64,000 bases of DNA from Sphingomonadaceae bacterium 3R27E2-A (GCA_005503165.1 SCNT01000005.1:86335-150334), one strand, 5' to 3'; positions 1 through 9,446 are shown, counted from the first letter of the stretch. Numbers and translations: made by a program. Notes: generated by a model from the sequence alone, not told the origin.

Positions 1-1
1 G

Positions 2-754
2 CTTTGGGTGACCCTCAACCGGCCGGCAGCGTTGAACAGTCTGTCGTTGGCTTTGGCCGAGGAACTAGCCGCAGCGATCGAGGCAGCGGAAGCAGATGCG
101 ACGGTGCGCGCTTGCATTCTTACCGGCGCCGGACGGGCGTTTTGCGCTGGCGCGGATCTGCTCGCAATTGGCGATGGAACAGGCGGACAAACTCTCGCCG
201 AACGCTTAAATCTGTTTCTGCCGCGGCTCGGTCAGGCTTTTAACAGGATCGAGACGTCGCGCCTTCCGATAATTGCGGCGGTCAACGGCCTTACGCTCGC
301 CGGCGGCTTGGAACTGGTGTTGTGCTGTGATCTCGTCATTGCCGCGCACCCGGCCAGATTTGGCGACGCCCATGCAAATTACGGCCTGTTGCCCGGCGGT
401 GGAGGGTCGGTTCGACTCCCTAGGAAGATCGGCGAAGCGCGTGCGAAACATCTGATGATGACCGGCGGGACCATCTCGGCTGCCGAGATGAAGGAAGCCG
501 GACTCGTGACCCAACTGGTTGCTCCCGAGGATCTCATTGCGGCAGCGCAAGCGCTGGTAGAATCTCTTGCAGAAAAGAGCCGGCCAGGGCTCGCCTACAT
601 GAAGCAGCTAGTCCGCGCTGCGCAGGATAGCTCGCTCGAAGTCGGGCTGCGTCAGGAACTCGAAGCCATGGCTGCTTACGCCTTGTCCAACGACATTGTC
701 GAAGGACTGGCGGCATTCCGGGAGAAGCGGAAGCCCGATTTTTCCGACCGGTGA
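2..754 (+). CDS. Enoyl-CoA hydratase/isomerase family protein, 5' end outside window
   Basis: Crotonase-fold enzyme, expected to hydrate 2-enoyl-CoA or isomerise the double bond during beta-oxidation in the cytoplasm. The reading frame is open to the left edge (Leu-Trp precede the valine at position 8), so the true start lies upstream and the GTG at 8 is probably internal. Crotonase signatures are visible: NRPAALNSL near the N-terminus, GAGRAFCAGADL (first oxyanion-hole segment) and NGLTLAGGLELVLCCDLVIA (second oxyanion-hole segment). The Glu of AGGLELVL and the FGDAHANYGLLPGGGGS stretch fit an enoyl-CoA hydratase. It is followed 31 bp later by a thiolase on the same strand, so it is likely the first visible member of a catabolic operon. 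Substrate unknown. Confidence 0.9.
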   Translation, partial: LWVTLNRPAALNSLSLALAEELAAAIEAAEADATVRACILTGAGRAFCAGADLLAIGDGTGGQTLAERLNLFLPRLGQAFNRIETSRLPIIAAVNGLTLAGGLELVLCCDLVIAAHPARFGDAHANYGLLPGGGGSVRLPRKIGEARAKHLMMTGGTISAAEMKEAGLVTQLVAPEDLIAAAQALVESLAEKSRPGLAYMKQLVRAAQDSSLEVGLRQELEAMAAYALSNDIVEGLAAFREKRKPDFSDR

Positions 755-785
755 GACCTGATCGGATGCGGAACACATTGGAAGA

Positions 786-2036
786 ATGGATCAACGAATG
801 ACCGACATATTCGTCATGGGGGTTGGGATGACCCCGTTCGGAAAACAGTTCGACAAGAGCCTGAAAATGCTCTGCGCCGAAGCTTCGTCGCAGGCCTTTT
901 CCGACGCAGGATGCACCGCCGGCGATGTCGAAGCCATCTTCTTCGGCAATTGCGTCCAGGGGCATATGGAGGGCCAGGACATGATCCGCGGCGAAATCGT
1001 GGCGCGAGCGATGGGCATCTCAAGCGTTCCCGTGGTGAATGTCGAAAACGCATGTGCGACGGCTTCCACGGCCTTGCACATGGCCGCCGCCTATGTTCGA
1101 TCGGGGGCAGCGGATGTCGTACTCGCGCTCGGCGCGGAGAAGATGTACTCGCCCGACAAGGCGCTCATGTTCAGTGCATTCGATGGCGCTTGGGACGTGC
1201 ATGAAACCGAGTCGGGCCGCGCGCAGCTGCTGGCCATGGGCAATGGCGTCGATGTTCCGGAAGGAACGACATCGAGTCAGCCTTACAGCGTTTTCATGGA
1301 TGTATACGCCGCGATGGCACGCGCGCACATGAAGACCTACGGCTCGACGCAAGCGCAAATCGCGGCCGTCTCGGCGAAAAATCACATGCATTCGACGCGC
1401 AATCTGCTTGCCCAGTATCGCCTCCCATATACCGTCGAAAGTGTACTCGCTGCGCCTCCGATCGTTTACCCGTTCACACTGCCGATGTGCTCTCCGATCA
1501 GCGACGGCGCCGCCGCTGCGATCATCTGCAGCGAAGCCGGTCGGCGCAAACTGTCGGCAGCCCCGGACAGGGCGCTAAGAATCCTGGCGTCTGTGCTGCA
1601 AACCGGCGCCGCGCGCGATCCCTTTGATTATGACCACCATGTCAGCCGCCTTGCGGCGAACCGGGCCTATGCGATGGCCGGCGTGGGGCCAGAAGATATT
1701 GGCGTCGCGGAGGTGCATGACGCCACGGCGGTTGGCGAGATCATTGAAATCGAGGCGCTCGGCCTGACGCCGCCTGGCGAGGGCGGACTCGCGGCAGAGC
1801 GCGGTGAGACGGCGCTGGGTGGGCGTATTCCGGTAAACACGTCGGGCGGGCTTGAATGCAAGGGACATCCGATCGGCGCCACCGGGCTCGGCCAAATCTA
1901 CGAGCTTGCGCTGCAATTGCGCGGCGAGGCGGAAGATCGACAGGTTCCGAATGCCCGGTTCGCGATCGCGCAGAACGGCGGAGGTGTCATCGGGGTGGAA
2001 GAGGCGGTGGTCGCCGTCACGATCCTGGGCCGGTAG
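786..2036 (+). CDS. Thiolase family protein (SCP-x-like acetyl-CoA acyltransferase)
   Basis: Thiolase-fold enzyme of about 416 residues, expected to cleave a 3-oxoacyl-CoA. The nucleophilic Cys sits in VENACATAS and the catalytic His in LECKGHPIGATG. The usual second Cys of classical thiolases (CxGG) is replaced: the matching stretch reads AQNGGG, as in the SCP-x/lipid-transfer-type thiolases that act on branched or sterol side-chain CoA esters. HDATAVGEIIE is also typical of that subgroup. Two start codons are possible, ATG 786 and ATG 798 (MTDIFVMG); 798 aligns better with relatives, but spacing to GGAAG does not settle it. It lies between the enoyl-CoA hydratase and acyl-CoA dehydrogenase genes. 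Confidence 0.9.
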   Translation: MDQRMTDIFVMGVGMTPFGKQFDKSLKMLCAEASSQAFSDAGCTAGDVEAIFFGNCVQGHMEGQDMIRGEIVARAMGISSVPVVNVENACATASTALHMAAAYVRSGAADVVLALGAEKMYSPDKALMFSAFDGAWDVHETESGRAQLLAMGNGVDVPEGTTSSQPYSVFMDVYAAMARAHMKTYGSTQAQIAAVSAKNHMHSTRNLLAQYRLPYTVESVLAAPPIVYPFTLPMCSPISDGAAAAIICSEAGRRKLSAAPDRALRILASVLQTGAARDPFDYDHHVSRLAANRAYAMAGVGPEDIGVAEVHDATAVGEIIEIEALGLTPPGEGGLAAERGETALGGRIPVNTSGGLECKGHPIGATGLGQIYELALQLRGEAEDRQVPNARFAIAQNGGGVIGVEEAVVAVTILGR

Positions 2037-2073
2037 TTGTCAGAGCGCGCCTAGGGAAACACGGGGTCACGAT

Positions 2074-3219
2074 ATGAACTTTGAGCTGTCCGATGAACAA
2101 CGCATGGCGGTGGAAACCGTCCGCCGCTTTCTCGACAACAAGCTTGAGCCGGAAATCCGCCGGCATGGGGAGCGGTTCATCCCCAAACCGCTCATGAAGG
2201 AATGGACTCAAGCACTGACCGGCTATGGCCATATTACCGCACCGCATCAGGAGCAATGGGGCGGGCTTGATATGGGATGGCTCACTCATCTGCTCATTTT
2301 CGAGGAGATCGCCTATTCCTCGCTCGATGTGGCCATACCCGGCTTCATCAACGCGGTTGGCGCAGAACTCATCCGCCGCTTCGCCCCGGAGACGATCAAG
2401 CAACGCTATCTTGCCGACCTCGTCGCGGCCGAGAAGTTCGTTTCGCTCGGCATCTCGGAGCCCGATGTCGGCTCGGACGTCGCCGCCATCAAGACACGCG
2501 CCGTACGAGACGGCGATTTCTGGGTCATCAATGGCGAAAAGACCTGGATCACCAACGGAGCCTACTCGGACATCTTCATCTGTACGTGCAAGACTGGCGA
2601 AAATGAAGTCACTCACATCCTGGTCGATCGTGACGAGAGTGAGTATGAGGTGCGCGATATCCAGAAGATGGCGCTCAACGGCCAATCGACTGCACAGATA
2701 TTCCTGACCGAATGCCGCGTACCGGTGGCAAACACGATCGGCCGGGTCGGCGATGGATTGCGCAATACGTTGCAAGTGTTCGAGATTGCCCGCTGCCATA
2801 TGGCGATGTGGAGTATCGGCATCGCACGGCGAGCAATGGATGAGGCGATCGCGTACGCTCGCGATCGCGCGCAGCATGGCAAGAAGATCGCCGGCCATCA
2901 GCTGATCGCCGACAAGATCGCCATCATGGCGACCAAGATCGACGCAGCCCGTCTGTTGACGCACCGGGCAATATCCCTCGTCCAGGCGGGCACGCGCGCA
3001 GAGACGGAATGCTCGATGGCCAAGTGGTACGCCACCGAAATGGCGATCGAAGCGACGCGCGATGCGCTTCAGATCCATGGCGGCAACGGCGTCACCCGCG
3101 AATTCATCGTCGAGCGGCTGGTGCGTGAGGCGATCATTTGCCCCATCCCCGATGGCACGACGGAGATTCAAAAGCTTGTTGTTTCGCGCGCCCTGACCGG
3201 CATTCAAGCCTTTCGGTAA
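2074..3219 (+). CDS. Acyl-CoA dehydrogenase family protein with Asp at the catalytic-base position
   Basis: FAD-dependent acyl-CoA dehydrogenase, 381 residues, the usual length. The start is ATG 2074 (MNFELSDEQ), although the frame is open further upstream through the end of the thiolase. FAD-contact segments such as ISEPDVGSD and ITNG are present, and the C-terminal ALQIHGGNGVTRE and REA motifs match the family. The loop that normally reads EGTxxIQ reads PDGTTEIQ here, so the expected catalytic Glu is Asp360. This exchange is known in some dehydrogenases of alicyclic acyl-CoAs; whether it means that here is inference. Same operon as the neighbouring thiolase and SDR. Confidence 0.92.
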   Translation: MNFELSDEQRMAVETVRRFLDNKLEPEIRRHGERFIPKPLMKEWTQALTGYGHITAPHQEQWGGLDMGWLTHLLIFEEIAYSSLDVAIPGFINAVGAELIRRFAPETIKQRYLADLVAAEKFVSLGISEPDVGSDVAAIKTRAVRDGDFWVINGEKTWITNGAYSDIFICTCKTGENEVTHILVDRDESEYEVRDIQKMALNGQSTAQIFLTECRVPVANTIGRVGDGLRNTLQVFEIARCHMAMWSIGIARRAMDEAIAYARDRAQHGKKIAGHQLIADKIAIMATKIDAARLLTHRAISLVQAGTRAETECSMAKWYATEMAIEATRDALQIHGGNGVTREFIVERLVREAIICPIPDGTTEIQKLVVSRALTGIQAFR

Positions 3220-3324
3220 GGCTCAGACGAAAACGACAGCGTCGACGGAAATGGAGCCGCGTGCCTGACTCGCACAGGATCAAATGCGCAGATGCGTCGC
3301 TCAGGTAAAAGAGGCAGACAAGCG

Positions 3325-4227
3325 ATGGACGAAGAGCTTCGTTTCGATGGCAGGGTAGTGGTTGTGACCGGAGCCGGAGGCGGACTTGGGCGCCAGTACG
3401 CGCTGATGTTTGGCGGGCGCGGAGCCAAGGTGGTGGTGAATGATCTGGGTGGCGACGAGAAAGGGAGCGGCAGCTGCTCCACAGCCGCTGACAATGTGGT
3501 CGACGAAATTCGAGCCACGGGCGGTCAGGCGGTGGCAAATTATGCGTCGGTCGAGGAGGGCGCGCTGATCATCCAAGCCGCGCTTGACAACTTCGGAACC
3601 GTTGACGTCGTCATCAACAATGCCGGCATCCTGCGCGATGTGAGCTTCCACAAAATGACCGACGAAGACTGGACACTGCTTCAGCGGGTCCATCTGAATG
3701 GGACGCGGGCAGTGACGCAGGCAGCATGGCCGATACTGCGCGACAAGGGCTATGGCCGCATCGTCATGACCACGTCTGCAGCCGCAATCTACGGCAACTT
3801 CGGTCAGGCCAACTATGCCGCAGCCAAGCTCGGAATATTGGGGCTTGCGAACGCGCTGGCGGAGGAGGGGCGGTCCAGAAACATCCAGGTTAATACGATC
3901 GCCCCAATCGCCGCATCGCGTATGACCGCGACCGCCTTTCCACAAGAGTTTCTCGCCAATCTCAGAGCGGAAGCGATCAGTCCATTGGTCGGTTGGCTTG
4001 CGCACGAGAATTGCAGCGAAACCAAAGGGCTTTTTGAAGTTGGAGCCGGCTATATCGCCAAGCTTAGGTGGGAGCGCGCGCTTGGGCACGCCTTCGGAGC
4101 GGACAGGGCGTTCACGCTCGATGATGTCGCCCGGCACTGGGGTAGAATTGTCGACTTCACGGATGCCGAGCACCCGCTCGGGCTGAATGACAGCCTTGAG
4201 GCGGTAGAACGGGCGCTGAGAGCGTAA
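3325..4227 (+). CDS. Short-chain dehydrogenase/reductase, MFE-2-like
   Basis: NAD-dependent SDR of 300 residues resembling the dehydrogenase part of peroxisomal multifunctional enzyme type 2, which oxidises (3R)-hydroxyacyl-CoA. The cofactor motif TGAGGGLG is at residues 15-22, the NAD-selecting Asp at 40 (NDLGG), NNAG at 98-101, and the catalytic Ser151-Tyr164-Lys168. The C-terminal extension after residue 230 is also typical of the MFE-2 group. ATG 3325 is chosen because GAGGCAG lies about 8 bases upstream; an in-frame ATG at 3292 would add 11 Arg-rich residues. Probably acts between the hydratase and thiolase of this cluster. Confidence 0.9.
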   Translation: MDEELRFDGRVVVVTGAGGGLGRQYALMFGGRGAKVVVNDLGGDEKGSGSCSTAADNVVDEIRATGGQAVANYASVEEGALIIQAALDNFGTVDVVINNAGILRDVSFHKMTDEDWTLLQRVHLNGTRAVTQAAWPILRDKGYGRIVMTTSAAAIYGNFGQANYAAAKLGILGLANALAEEGRSRNIQVNTIAPIAASRMTATAFPQEFLANLRAEAISPLVGWLAHENCSETKGLFEVGAGYIAKLRWERALGHAFGADRAFTLDDVARHWGRIVDFTDAEHPLGLNDSLEAVERALRA

Positions 4228-4409
4228 TCAACCCAATGAATTACCATGATATTTTTGAGCGGCCGTCGGGCTGCCGATGGCGTCGTGCCGCCGCCAGATA
4301 TCGATGAGCAGCAGGAATAGTTCTGCAGCGAATTGAATTGGACGACGGCCCTCAAATGCCGCCAAACGGCATGAACTACACAATATCTCCTGGGAAGAGA
4401 GGATCAGCC

Positions 4410-6572
4410 ATGAGAGGATGTCTATTGGCGTCTGCCGCGTTGTTGTGCTCGGGAACAGCATTTGCCCAGGAAGCAACGCCCCAGGCGAACGACCAAACCG
4501 GGAGCGCCACGGAAGCGCTGGCTGAGGACATTGTCGTTACCGCCACCAAAAAGGGCTATGGCGAAAGCGTGCAGAAAGTACCGATGGCGGTCACGGCTTT
4601 TGGTGAAGCGCAGTTGGATGCCAAGTTCGTCCAGAATCTTCAAAGTCTGAGCTACGACGTTCCCAACGTCCAGCTCGAGGATGTGGGTACGGCACCGGGC
4701 TATGCCAATTTCACTATCCGGGGCCTCGGCATCAACAGCACGATCCCATCGATCGACCCCACCGTAGGCGTTTTCACTGACGGTATTTACCTCGGCATCA
4801 ACGCTGGTGTCGTGCTGGACAACTTCGACCTTGAGGGGATCGAAGTTCTGCGTGGACCGCAAGGCTTGCTTTTCGGTCGCAACGTTACCGGCGGTGCCGT
4901 GGTTGTGCGGACCACACGGCCCAGCTTCGATTTTGGAGCCAAAGCCAAGCTATCCATTGAAACGGGACTGAAGAAGACCGTAAGCGGCACGGTTACCGGA
5001 CCTATCGTCGATGACGTTTTGGCTGCCAAATTGGCCGTCTACTACAGCGACGACAATGGCTGGTTTCGCAACCGCTTCGACAATCGCAGCTTCGGTAAAT
5101 CACATGACCTTATCATTCGCCCGGCACTTTCGCTCAAGGGTGGCGACCGCTTCCGAATGGATCTCCGCTATGAGCATGGCGATGTCGAAAGCGATGGAGC
5201 CCCTGTCCAGAGTCACGCGCTGTTTCCCCGCGACAGCTTCAGGTTTTCGATCAATTTCCCAGGTTTCTATGATGCCAAATGGGACCAGGCGATCGTGGAA
5301 ACCAACATCGATGTCGGTCTGGGCGGAGGCGTCTTCACCAACATCGCTGGCTATCGGAAATTCCGATCCTCCGCGGGCGCTGATATCGATGGAACACCAC
5401 AGTCCTTCTTTCATGCCTTTTTCGAAATCGACCAGGATCAGCTCAGCGACGAACTTCGTTATGCCGGAAGGTTCGGTGACGTCGAATTGACAACCGGTCT
5501 ATACTATTTTTCCCAGGATCTTCGTTACGCCGAGCTGCGGAATCTTTTGGGCGGTGCTCGGATCGTTTCCGGTGGGGGTACGCAAGACCAGACAACATGG
5601 GGCATTTTTGCTTCGACCGACTGGCATTTCACCGATACGCTGACCTTGAATCTCGGCGCGCGGTATAGCTGGGAACGCAAAGCCGTTCGGGTCTCGGCCT
5701 TGCGCGCAAATGGTTGCAATCTAGACACGCTGATCTGTGCAACCAATTTCGCCGACGCGGCAAAATGGCGAGGGTTTACGCCGAAAATCGGCCTTCAGTG
5801 GAAGCCGGATGACGACACGCAGATTTATGGCCTTTACACGCGCGGGTTCCGCAGCGGCGGATATAATTTGCGCAACACCGATCCCGCTGTGCCGCCGGGG
5901 CCATTCAATCAAGAGACCCAGGACAGTTTCGAACTCGGCGCCAAGAAGCAATTCGGGCGCCACCGGATCAACCTGGCGGCCTTCTACAATCGCATGAAGG
6001 ACCTGCAGCGCGAGATCAACCTGCCCGGACCGCTTGGCGTCAGCCAGGTCATACGGAACACCGCCGACGCCACAATCAAAGGCGTCGAGGCCGAGGGGCA
6101 GTTTTTTCTTTTGTCCAACCTCGTGATTTCGGGTCAGCTCGGCTACGTGAATGGCCAGTATCGCAACGTCCAGTTCGACCTCAGCGGTGATGGCGTCATC
6201 AACGATGTGGATCGTGCGCTCAAATTGCCAAGGCTGTCGCCATGGACCTATGGCGTGGGGCTGACTTATGATCAGCAGCTTGGCGAATTGGGGACAGCAA
6301 CGGCGCGTGTCAGCTTCACGCATCGCGACAAGGCGGCATTCACCGACAACAACGTCGGCTTCCTTCAGGGCGCCGATATGCTCGATGCGAGCCTCACATT
6401 GGCGACCGACAACAAGCACTGGCGCTTCTCCATCTATGGCCGAAACCTCCTGAATGAGGTGACGATTGGCGGCGATACACCTTTGCCGGCGGCCTTCGGG
6501 GGCACGGGTGCAAGCCTTTCACCGCTAAACAGGGGGCGCGTCATCGGCGGAGAAGTGGCGATTAGCTTCTAG
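4410..6572 (+). CDS. TonB-dependent outer-membrane receptor
   Basis: Outer-membrane beta-barrel receptor of 720 residues that imports a substrate with energy from TonB-ExbBD. ATG 4410 has a strong GAAGAGAGGA ribosome site and gives a signal peptide (MRGCLLASAALLCSGTAFAQ). A TonB-box-like stretch (EDIVVTATKK) precedes the plug domain with RGPQGLLFGRN, and the protein ends in a typical C-terminal aromatic residue (AISF). Sphingomonad catabolic clusters often carry such a receptor for hydrophobic or aromatic substrates, so it likely imports the compound degraded by the adjacent CoA enzymes; the ligand cannot be told from sequence. A 182-bp gap separates it from the SDR, so it may have its own promoter. 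Confidence 0.93.
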   Translation: MRGCLLASAALLCSGTAFAQEATPQANDQTGSATEALAEDIVVTATKKGYGESVQKVPMAVTAFGEAQLDAKFVQNLQSLSYDVPNVQLEDVGTAPGYANFTIRGLGINSTIPSIDPTVGVFTDGIYLGINAGVVLDNFDLEGIEVLRGPQGLLFGRNVTGGAVVVRTTRPSFDFGAKAKLSIETGLKKTVSGTVTGPIVDDVLAAKLAVYYSDDNGWFRNRFDNRSFGKSHDLIIRPALSLKGGDRFRMDLRYEHGDVESDGAPVQSHALFPRDSFRFSINFPGFYDAKWDQAIVETNIDVGLGGGVFTNIAGYRKFRSSAGADIDGTPQSFFHAFFEIDQDQLSDELRYAGRFGDVELTTGLYYFSQDLRYAELRNLLGGARIVSGGGTQDQTTWGIFASTDWHFTDTLTLNLGARYSWERKAVRVSALRANGCNLDTLICATNFADAAKWRGFTPKIGLQWKPDDDTQIYGLYTRGFRSGGYNLRNTDPAVPPGPFNQETQDSFELGAKKQFGRHRINLAAFYNRMKDLQREINLPGPLGVSQVIRNTADATIKGVEAEGQFFLLSNLVISGQLGYVNGQYRNVQFDLSGDGVINDVDRALKLPRLSPWTYGVGLTYDQQLGELGTATARVSFTHRDKAAFTDNNVGFLQGADMLDASLTLATDNKHWRFSIYGRNLLNEVTIGGDTPLPAAFGGTGASLSPLNRGRVIGGEVAISF

Positions 6573-6630
6573 GCCATTTTCGAGGCGAGTGGAATCACCC
6601 GCCAACTCGGAAAATGCCCAAGATCAATTT

Positions 6631-6686
6631 GCTAGAGCATTTCCTGCCGGAAAGCCGGTTCCCACTTCTGCGCGAAATGCTCTAGC
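6631..6686. repeat. REP-like palindromic repeat element
   Basis: A 13-bp perfect inverted repeat (GCTAGAGCATTTC at 6631-6643, GAAATGCTCTAGC at 6674-6686) flanks an inner GCCGGAAA...CCGGTTCCCAC segment. This layout matches the short palindromic elements scattered between genes in alphaproteobacterial genomes. It lies between the convergent ends of the TonB receptor and LysR genes, where it can also act as a bidirectional terminator hairpin. Confidence 0.75.
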
Positions 6687-6736
6687 TGATCGCGACGGAT
6701 GCAGCGGATTTCCGATCGCACCCCGCCCCCTTGCCG

Positions 6737-7645
6737 TTAATCCGATGGTGCGGTGCGCCATGCCTGACGAACAAGGCTGACGAGCGCACGGCCAGCCGGT
6801 TTTACCTGCCAGCGGCTACGCACAGCATAACAAAGCGTCAATGGATCGAATAAACCGATTCCCTCCAAGGCCACGAAATTGGCGCGAAACCATGAGTTCT
6901 CGGTGAACTGTTTTGCAACCATCCCGATAGCATCGGATGTGGCAACGATCCGTCGAACCAATTGAAAATAGTCTGTCATGTGGATCCAGTCAGCGGGACG
7001 CTTACCGCTTTTTTCGTACATCTGCTGAATGATCGATGTGTAGGGTTCGGAAGATGAGGGCACTACGAATTCGAACTGGACCAGCGGCTCCTTGCTGGTC
7101 GGGTTTATCCCCAGAATGGGATGATTGTTCCGCACAAAAGGCAGTATTTCGATCGAGGCGACCCGCTCGCACTTGAATTCCGGCCAGCGTGCAAAGGCCG
7201 CTTCAAGTCCAAAGGCGACATCGATATCGCCGCGCGACAGGAGTCGCACGCCCCTTTCGCTGTTGCCCGAAACGACTTCGACGCGCACTGCCGGATGGCG
7301 CCGCAGCAAAGAAACCAGAGGTTGGGTGAGCAACCAGTCGATTGACCCTGGGAACAGTCCGATTCGAAGCGGGCCCGCATAGGCGTCGGCGCGGCGGGCT
7401 GTATCTCCGAGTAGTTCAGCTGCGTCGGCAAGCAAGCGCGCTGCGCGATCGATAAATTCGCGTCCCTCCTCTGTCGGCATCGCGCCCCGTGAGGTCCGAT
7501 GGAAAAGGGAATAGCCAAGATACCGTTCGAGTTCAGCGACACTCTTGGTCACCGCCGACTGCGTGACACCAACCGCATCCGCTGCCCTGGAGAAGGAACG
7601 AAGCTGACCAACCGCGACGGCATGCTTGAGGCGAGAATCGAGCAT
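6737..7645 (-). CDS. LysR-family transcriptional regulator
   Basis: Transcription factor of about 302 residues with an N-terminal winged helix-turn-helix (RSFSRAADAVGVTQSAVTKS) and a LysR substrate-binding domain. The frame is open 47 codons further upstream, but the start at 7645 (MLDSRLKHAV) gives the normal family length and a GTGGGG ribosome site 7 bases away; ATG 7651 is the alternative. It is divergent from the racemase-like gene at 7819 with about 170 bp between them. That is the usual layout for a LysR protein that controls its neighbour and itself, probably in response to a pathway intermediate. Confidence 0.9.
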   Translation of the reverse strand: MLDSRLKHAVAVGQLRSFSRAADAVGVTQSAVTKSVAELERYLGYSLFHRTSRGAMPTEEGREFIDRAARLLADAAELLGDTARRADAYAGPLRIGLFPGSIDWLLTQPLVSLLRRHPAVRVEVVSGNSERGVRLLSRGDIDVAFGLEAAFARWPEFKCERVASIEILPFVRNNHPILGINPTSKEPLVQFEFVVPSSSEPYTSIIQQMYEKSGKRPADWIHMTDYFQLVRRIVATSDAIGMVAKQFTENSWFRANFVALEGIGLFDPLTLCYAVRSRWQVKPAGRALVSLVRQAWRTAPSD

Positions 7646-7818
7646 GGACATGCCCCACAGGAATAATTGCTCCAGAGAATGAATTAGGCGAATCAAGGTC
7701 ATTTTGCCAATCTTACTTTCGACACTGCCGCCCAGCACGACTGCAACCCGTCTCGAAATCTGGAGCGGCGAAACGGCCTGGATCAAAGCGCCAAGGTCTC
7801 AGACGCAGGTATGCCTGA

Positions 7819-8964
7819 ATGACGAAAACTGGTCCGCTTGCAGGCCTCAAAATACTCGAAATTGCGGGCATCGGCCCGGCGCCGTTTTGCGGAATGCTGT
7901 TGGCCGACCTTGGCGCCGATGTCGTCGTCATTGAACGCGTAAGCCCTAACTCCGAAAATATCGATCTTGGCAGCGGCGCCATTGTGAACCGCGGGAAACG
8001 TGTAATTGCCTTGGATCTGAAGTCCCCCGAAGGCGTCGCGCATGTCCTGGATCTCGTCCAAAGGGGCGATGTACTGATCGAAGGCATGCGGCCTGGGGTG
8101 ATGGAGAGGCTCGGCCTTGGTCCCGAGGTTTGCCTAGCGCGTAACCCCCGCCTTGTATTCGGTCGCATGACGGGTTGGGGGCAGCAGGGACCTCTCGCCC
8201 AAGCGGCCGGCCATGACATCAACTATATCGCGCTGTCAGGAGCCCTTTGGTATGCTGGGCATCCTGGTGAACCGCCAATGGCGCCGCCAAGCCTGGTAGG
8301 CGATATTGGGGGTGGAGCGCTTTATTTGGCCATCGGCGTCCTCGCAGCGGCAATGCACGCCCGGGATACCGGGAATGGGCAAGTGGTTGACGCCGCGATC
8401 GTCGATGGGAGCGCTCACATGATGAACTTGCTCCTGAGCCTGAAGGCCGCCGGCCAGGTTGCCAGCATACGCGGCTGCAGCATCCTTGACGGCCCTCACT
8501 GGTACTCGACCTATCGGTGCGCCGACGGGAATTTCATCTCAGTCGGATCACTCGAGCCCAAGTTCTATGCGCTGCTTTGCAAAAAGCTGGGGTTGGCCGG
8601 CGATAGCAGTTTTGACGACGGCTATGATCGTGATGCCTGGCCCGAGCTCAAGCAGCGTTTTAGCGAGATATTCGCCATGCGGACACGGGAAGAATGGCGC
8701 GCACTGCTGGAAGGCAGCGATGCCTGCTTTGCCCCCGTGCTTGATCCGGACGAAGCGGCGCGCCATCCTCATATGGCAGCGCGAGGCGTCTATCGGGAGA
8801 TCGACAATATCCTTCAGGCAATGCCGGCGCCACGTTTTTCGGGCTCGTCACTACCGATCCCCGGACCGATCCCGCTGCATCATGAAGATCCGAGTACAAT
8901 TCGGCGGGGCTGGAGCAAACCGGACCGCTGCGGGATTACCGCCAGAACCGACTGTTGCGAGTAG
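7819..8964 (+). CDS. CaiB/BaiF class III CoA transferase family protein, alpha-methylacyl-CoA racemase-like
   Basis: Protein of 381 residues of the class III CoA-transferase fold. Aligning by eye with alpha-methylacyl-CoA racemase gives His132 (AGHDINY), Asp162 (VGDIGGG) and Glu246 (SLEPKFY), matching the catalytic His, Asp and Glu of the mycobacterial racemase at nearly constant offset. This favours racemisation of 2-methyl-branched acyl-CoA over CoA transfer. Such a step is needed before beta-oxidation of branched side chains, which fits the SCP-x-like thiolase and MFE-2-like SDR upstream. Divergent from the LysR gene. Activity as a true CoA transferase remains possible. Confidence 0.85.
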   Translation: MTKTGPLAGLKILEIAGIGPAPFCGMLLADLGADVVVIERVSPNSENIDLGSGAIVNRGKRVIALDLKSPEGVAHVLDLVQRGDVLIEGMRPGVMERLGLGPEVCLARNPRLVFGRMTGWGQQGPLAQAAGHDINYIALSGALWYAGHPGEPPMAPPSLVGDIGGGALYLAIGVLAAAMHARDTGNGQVVDAAIVDGSAHMMNLLLSLKAAGQVASIRGCSILDGPHWYSTYRCADGNFISVGSLEPKFYALLCKKLGLAGDSSFDDGYDRDAWPELKQRFSEIFAMRTREEWRALLEGSDACFAPVLDPDEAARHPHMAARGVYREIDNILQAMPAPRFSGSSLPIPGPIPLHHEDPSTIRRGWSKPDRCGITARTDCCE

Positions 8965-9446
8965 TCGGTTGGCATGGTGGGCGGCCAGCGGCCCGACACG
9001 AACGGTGATTTCATAACTATGAACCAATGCGACGCTCCGCTTCGCTGCATTCAAATCAAAGGAGACAACGACACACAGGCACGTCAAACTATCCGATGAT
9101 TCCTGTACGCCACGCCGGAACGGCGATTGCGGACGTGTCCACGGGACGTTGTTCGCATCGTGATTCGCTCGGCGCTTGAAATCAATGCTCGCCCCGGATG
9201 TGACGACGCCGATGGGATTTCCACTGCGGCGGCCACGGCCAATGTCCTGGCGTGAGGGCTTCGGTCATCGACCGATTCGACCGTCCGAATGCGGTCTTTT
9301 GGCGCGCCTGAGAATCCGCATCAGAGTTGAGTGCGCGTTGTTCGGGAATCTCATTTAAATATTTGTAAAAACGTAATAATATAGATAATAACTCCAACCT
9401 GTATCCAGTGTGGAGTAATGGTCGCAGGGCGTGAACTTACGCCCTT
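8965..9446. other. 482-bp intergenic region at the junction of catabolic cluster and ICE core
   Basis: No convincing gene is seen. The first part is GC-balanced and has only short open frames without ribosome sites. The last 100 bases turn markedly AT-rich, with runs such as TTTAAATATTTG, ahead of the XRE gene. An inverted repeat ACTCCA (9391-9396) / TGGAGT (9411-9416) lies in the AT-rich part. It may hold the promoter of the ICE control block or an old junction. Confidence 0.5.
9363..9416 (+). promoter_or_regulatory. Putative promoter and operator upstream of the XRE gene
   Basis: AT-rich DNA with a -35-like TTGTAA at 9363 and a -10-like GATAAT at 9384 (15-bp spacing, short), followed by the inverted repeat ACTCCA/TGGAGT with a 14-bp spacer. 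ACCTGTA at 9397 equals the left half of a lux box, but the right half does not match. XRE autoregulation at the repeat is inference. Confidence 0.35.

Noticed and set aside
9397..9416. Possible lux box upstream of the XRE gene
   Set aside because: Only the left half (ACCTGTA) matches the consensus; the right half agrees at two of seven positions. Kept only as a comment on the promoter region.
8965..9446. Remnant of a broken gene or insertion sequence
   Set aside because: No transposase fragments, terminal repeats or long interrupted frames are visible.
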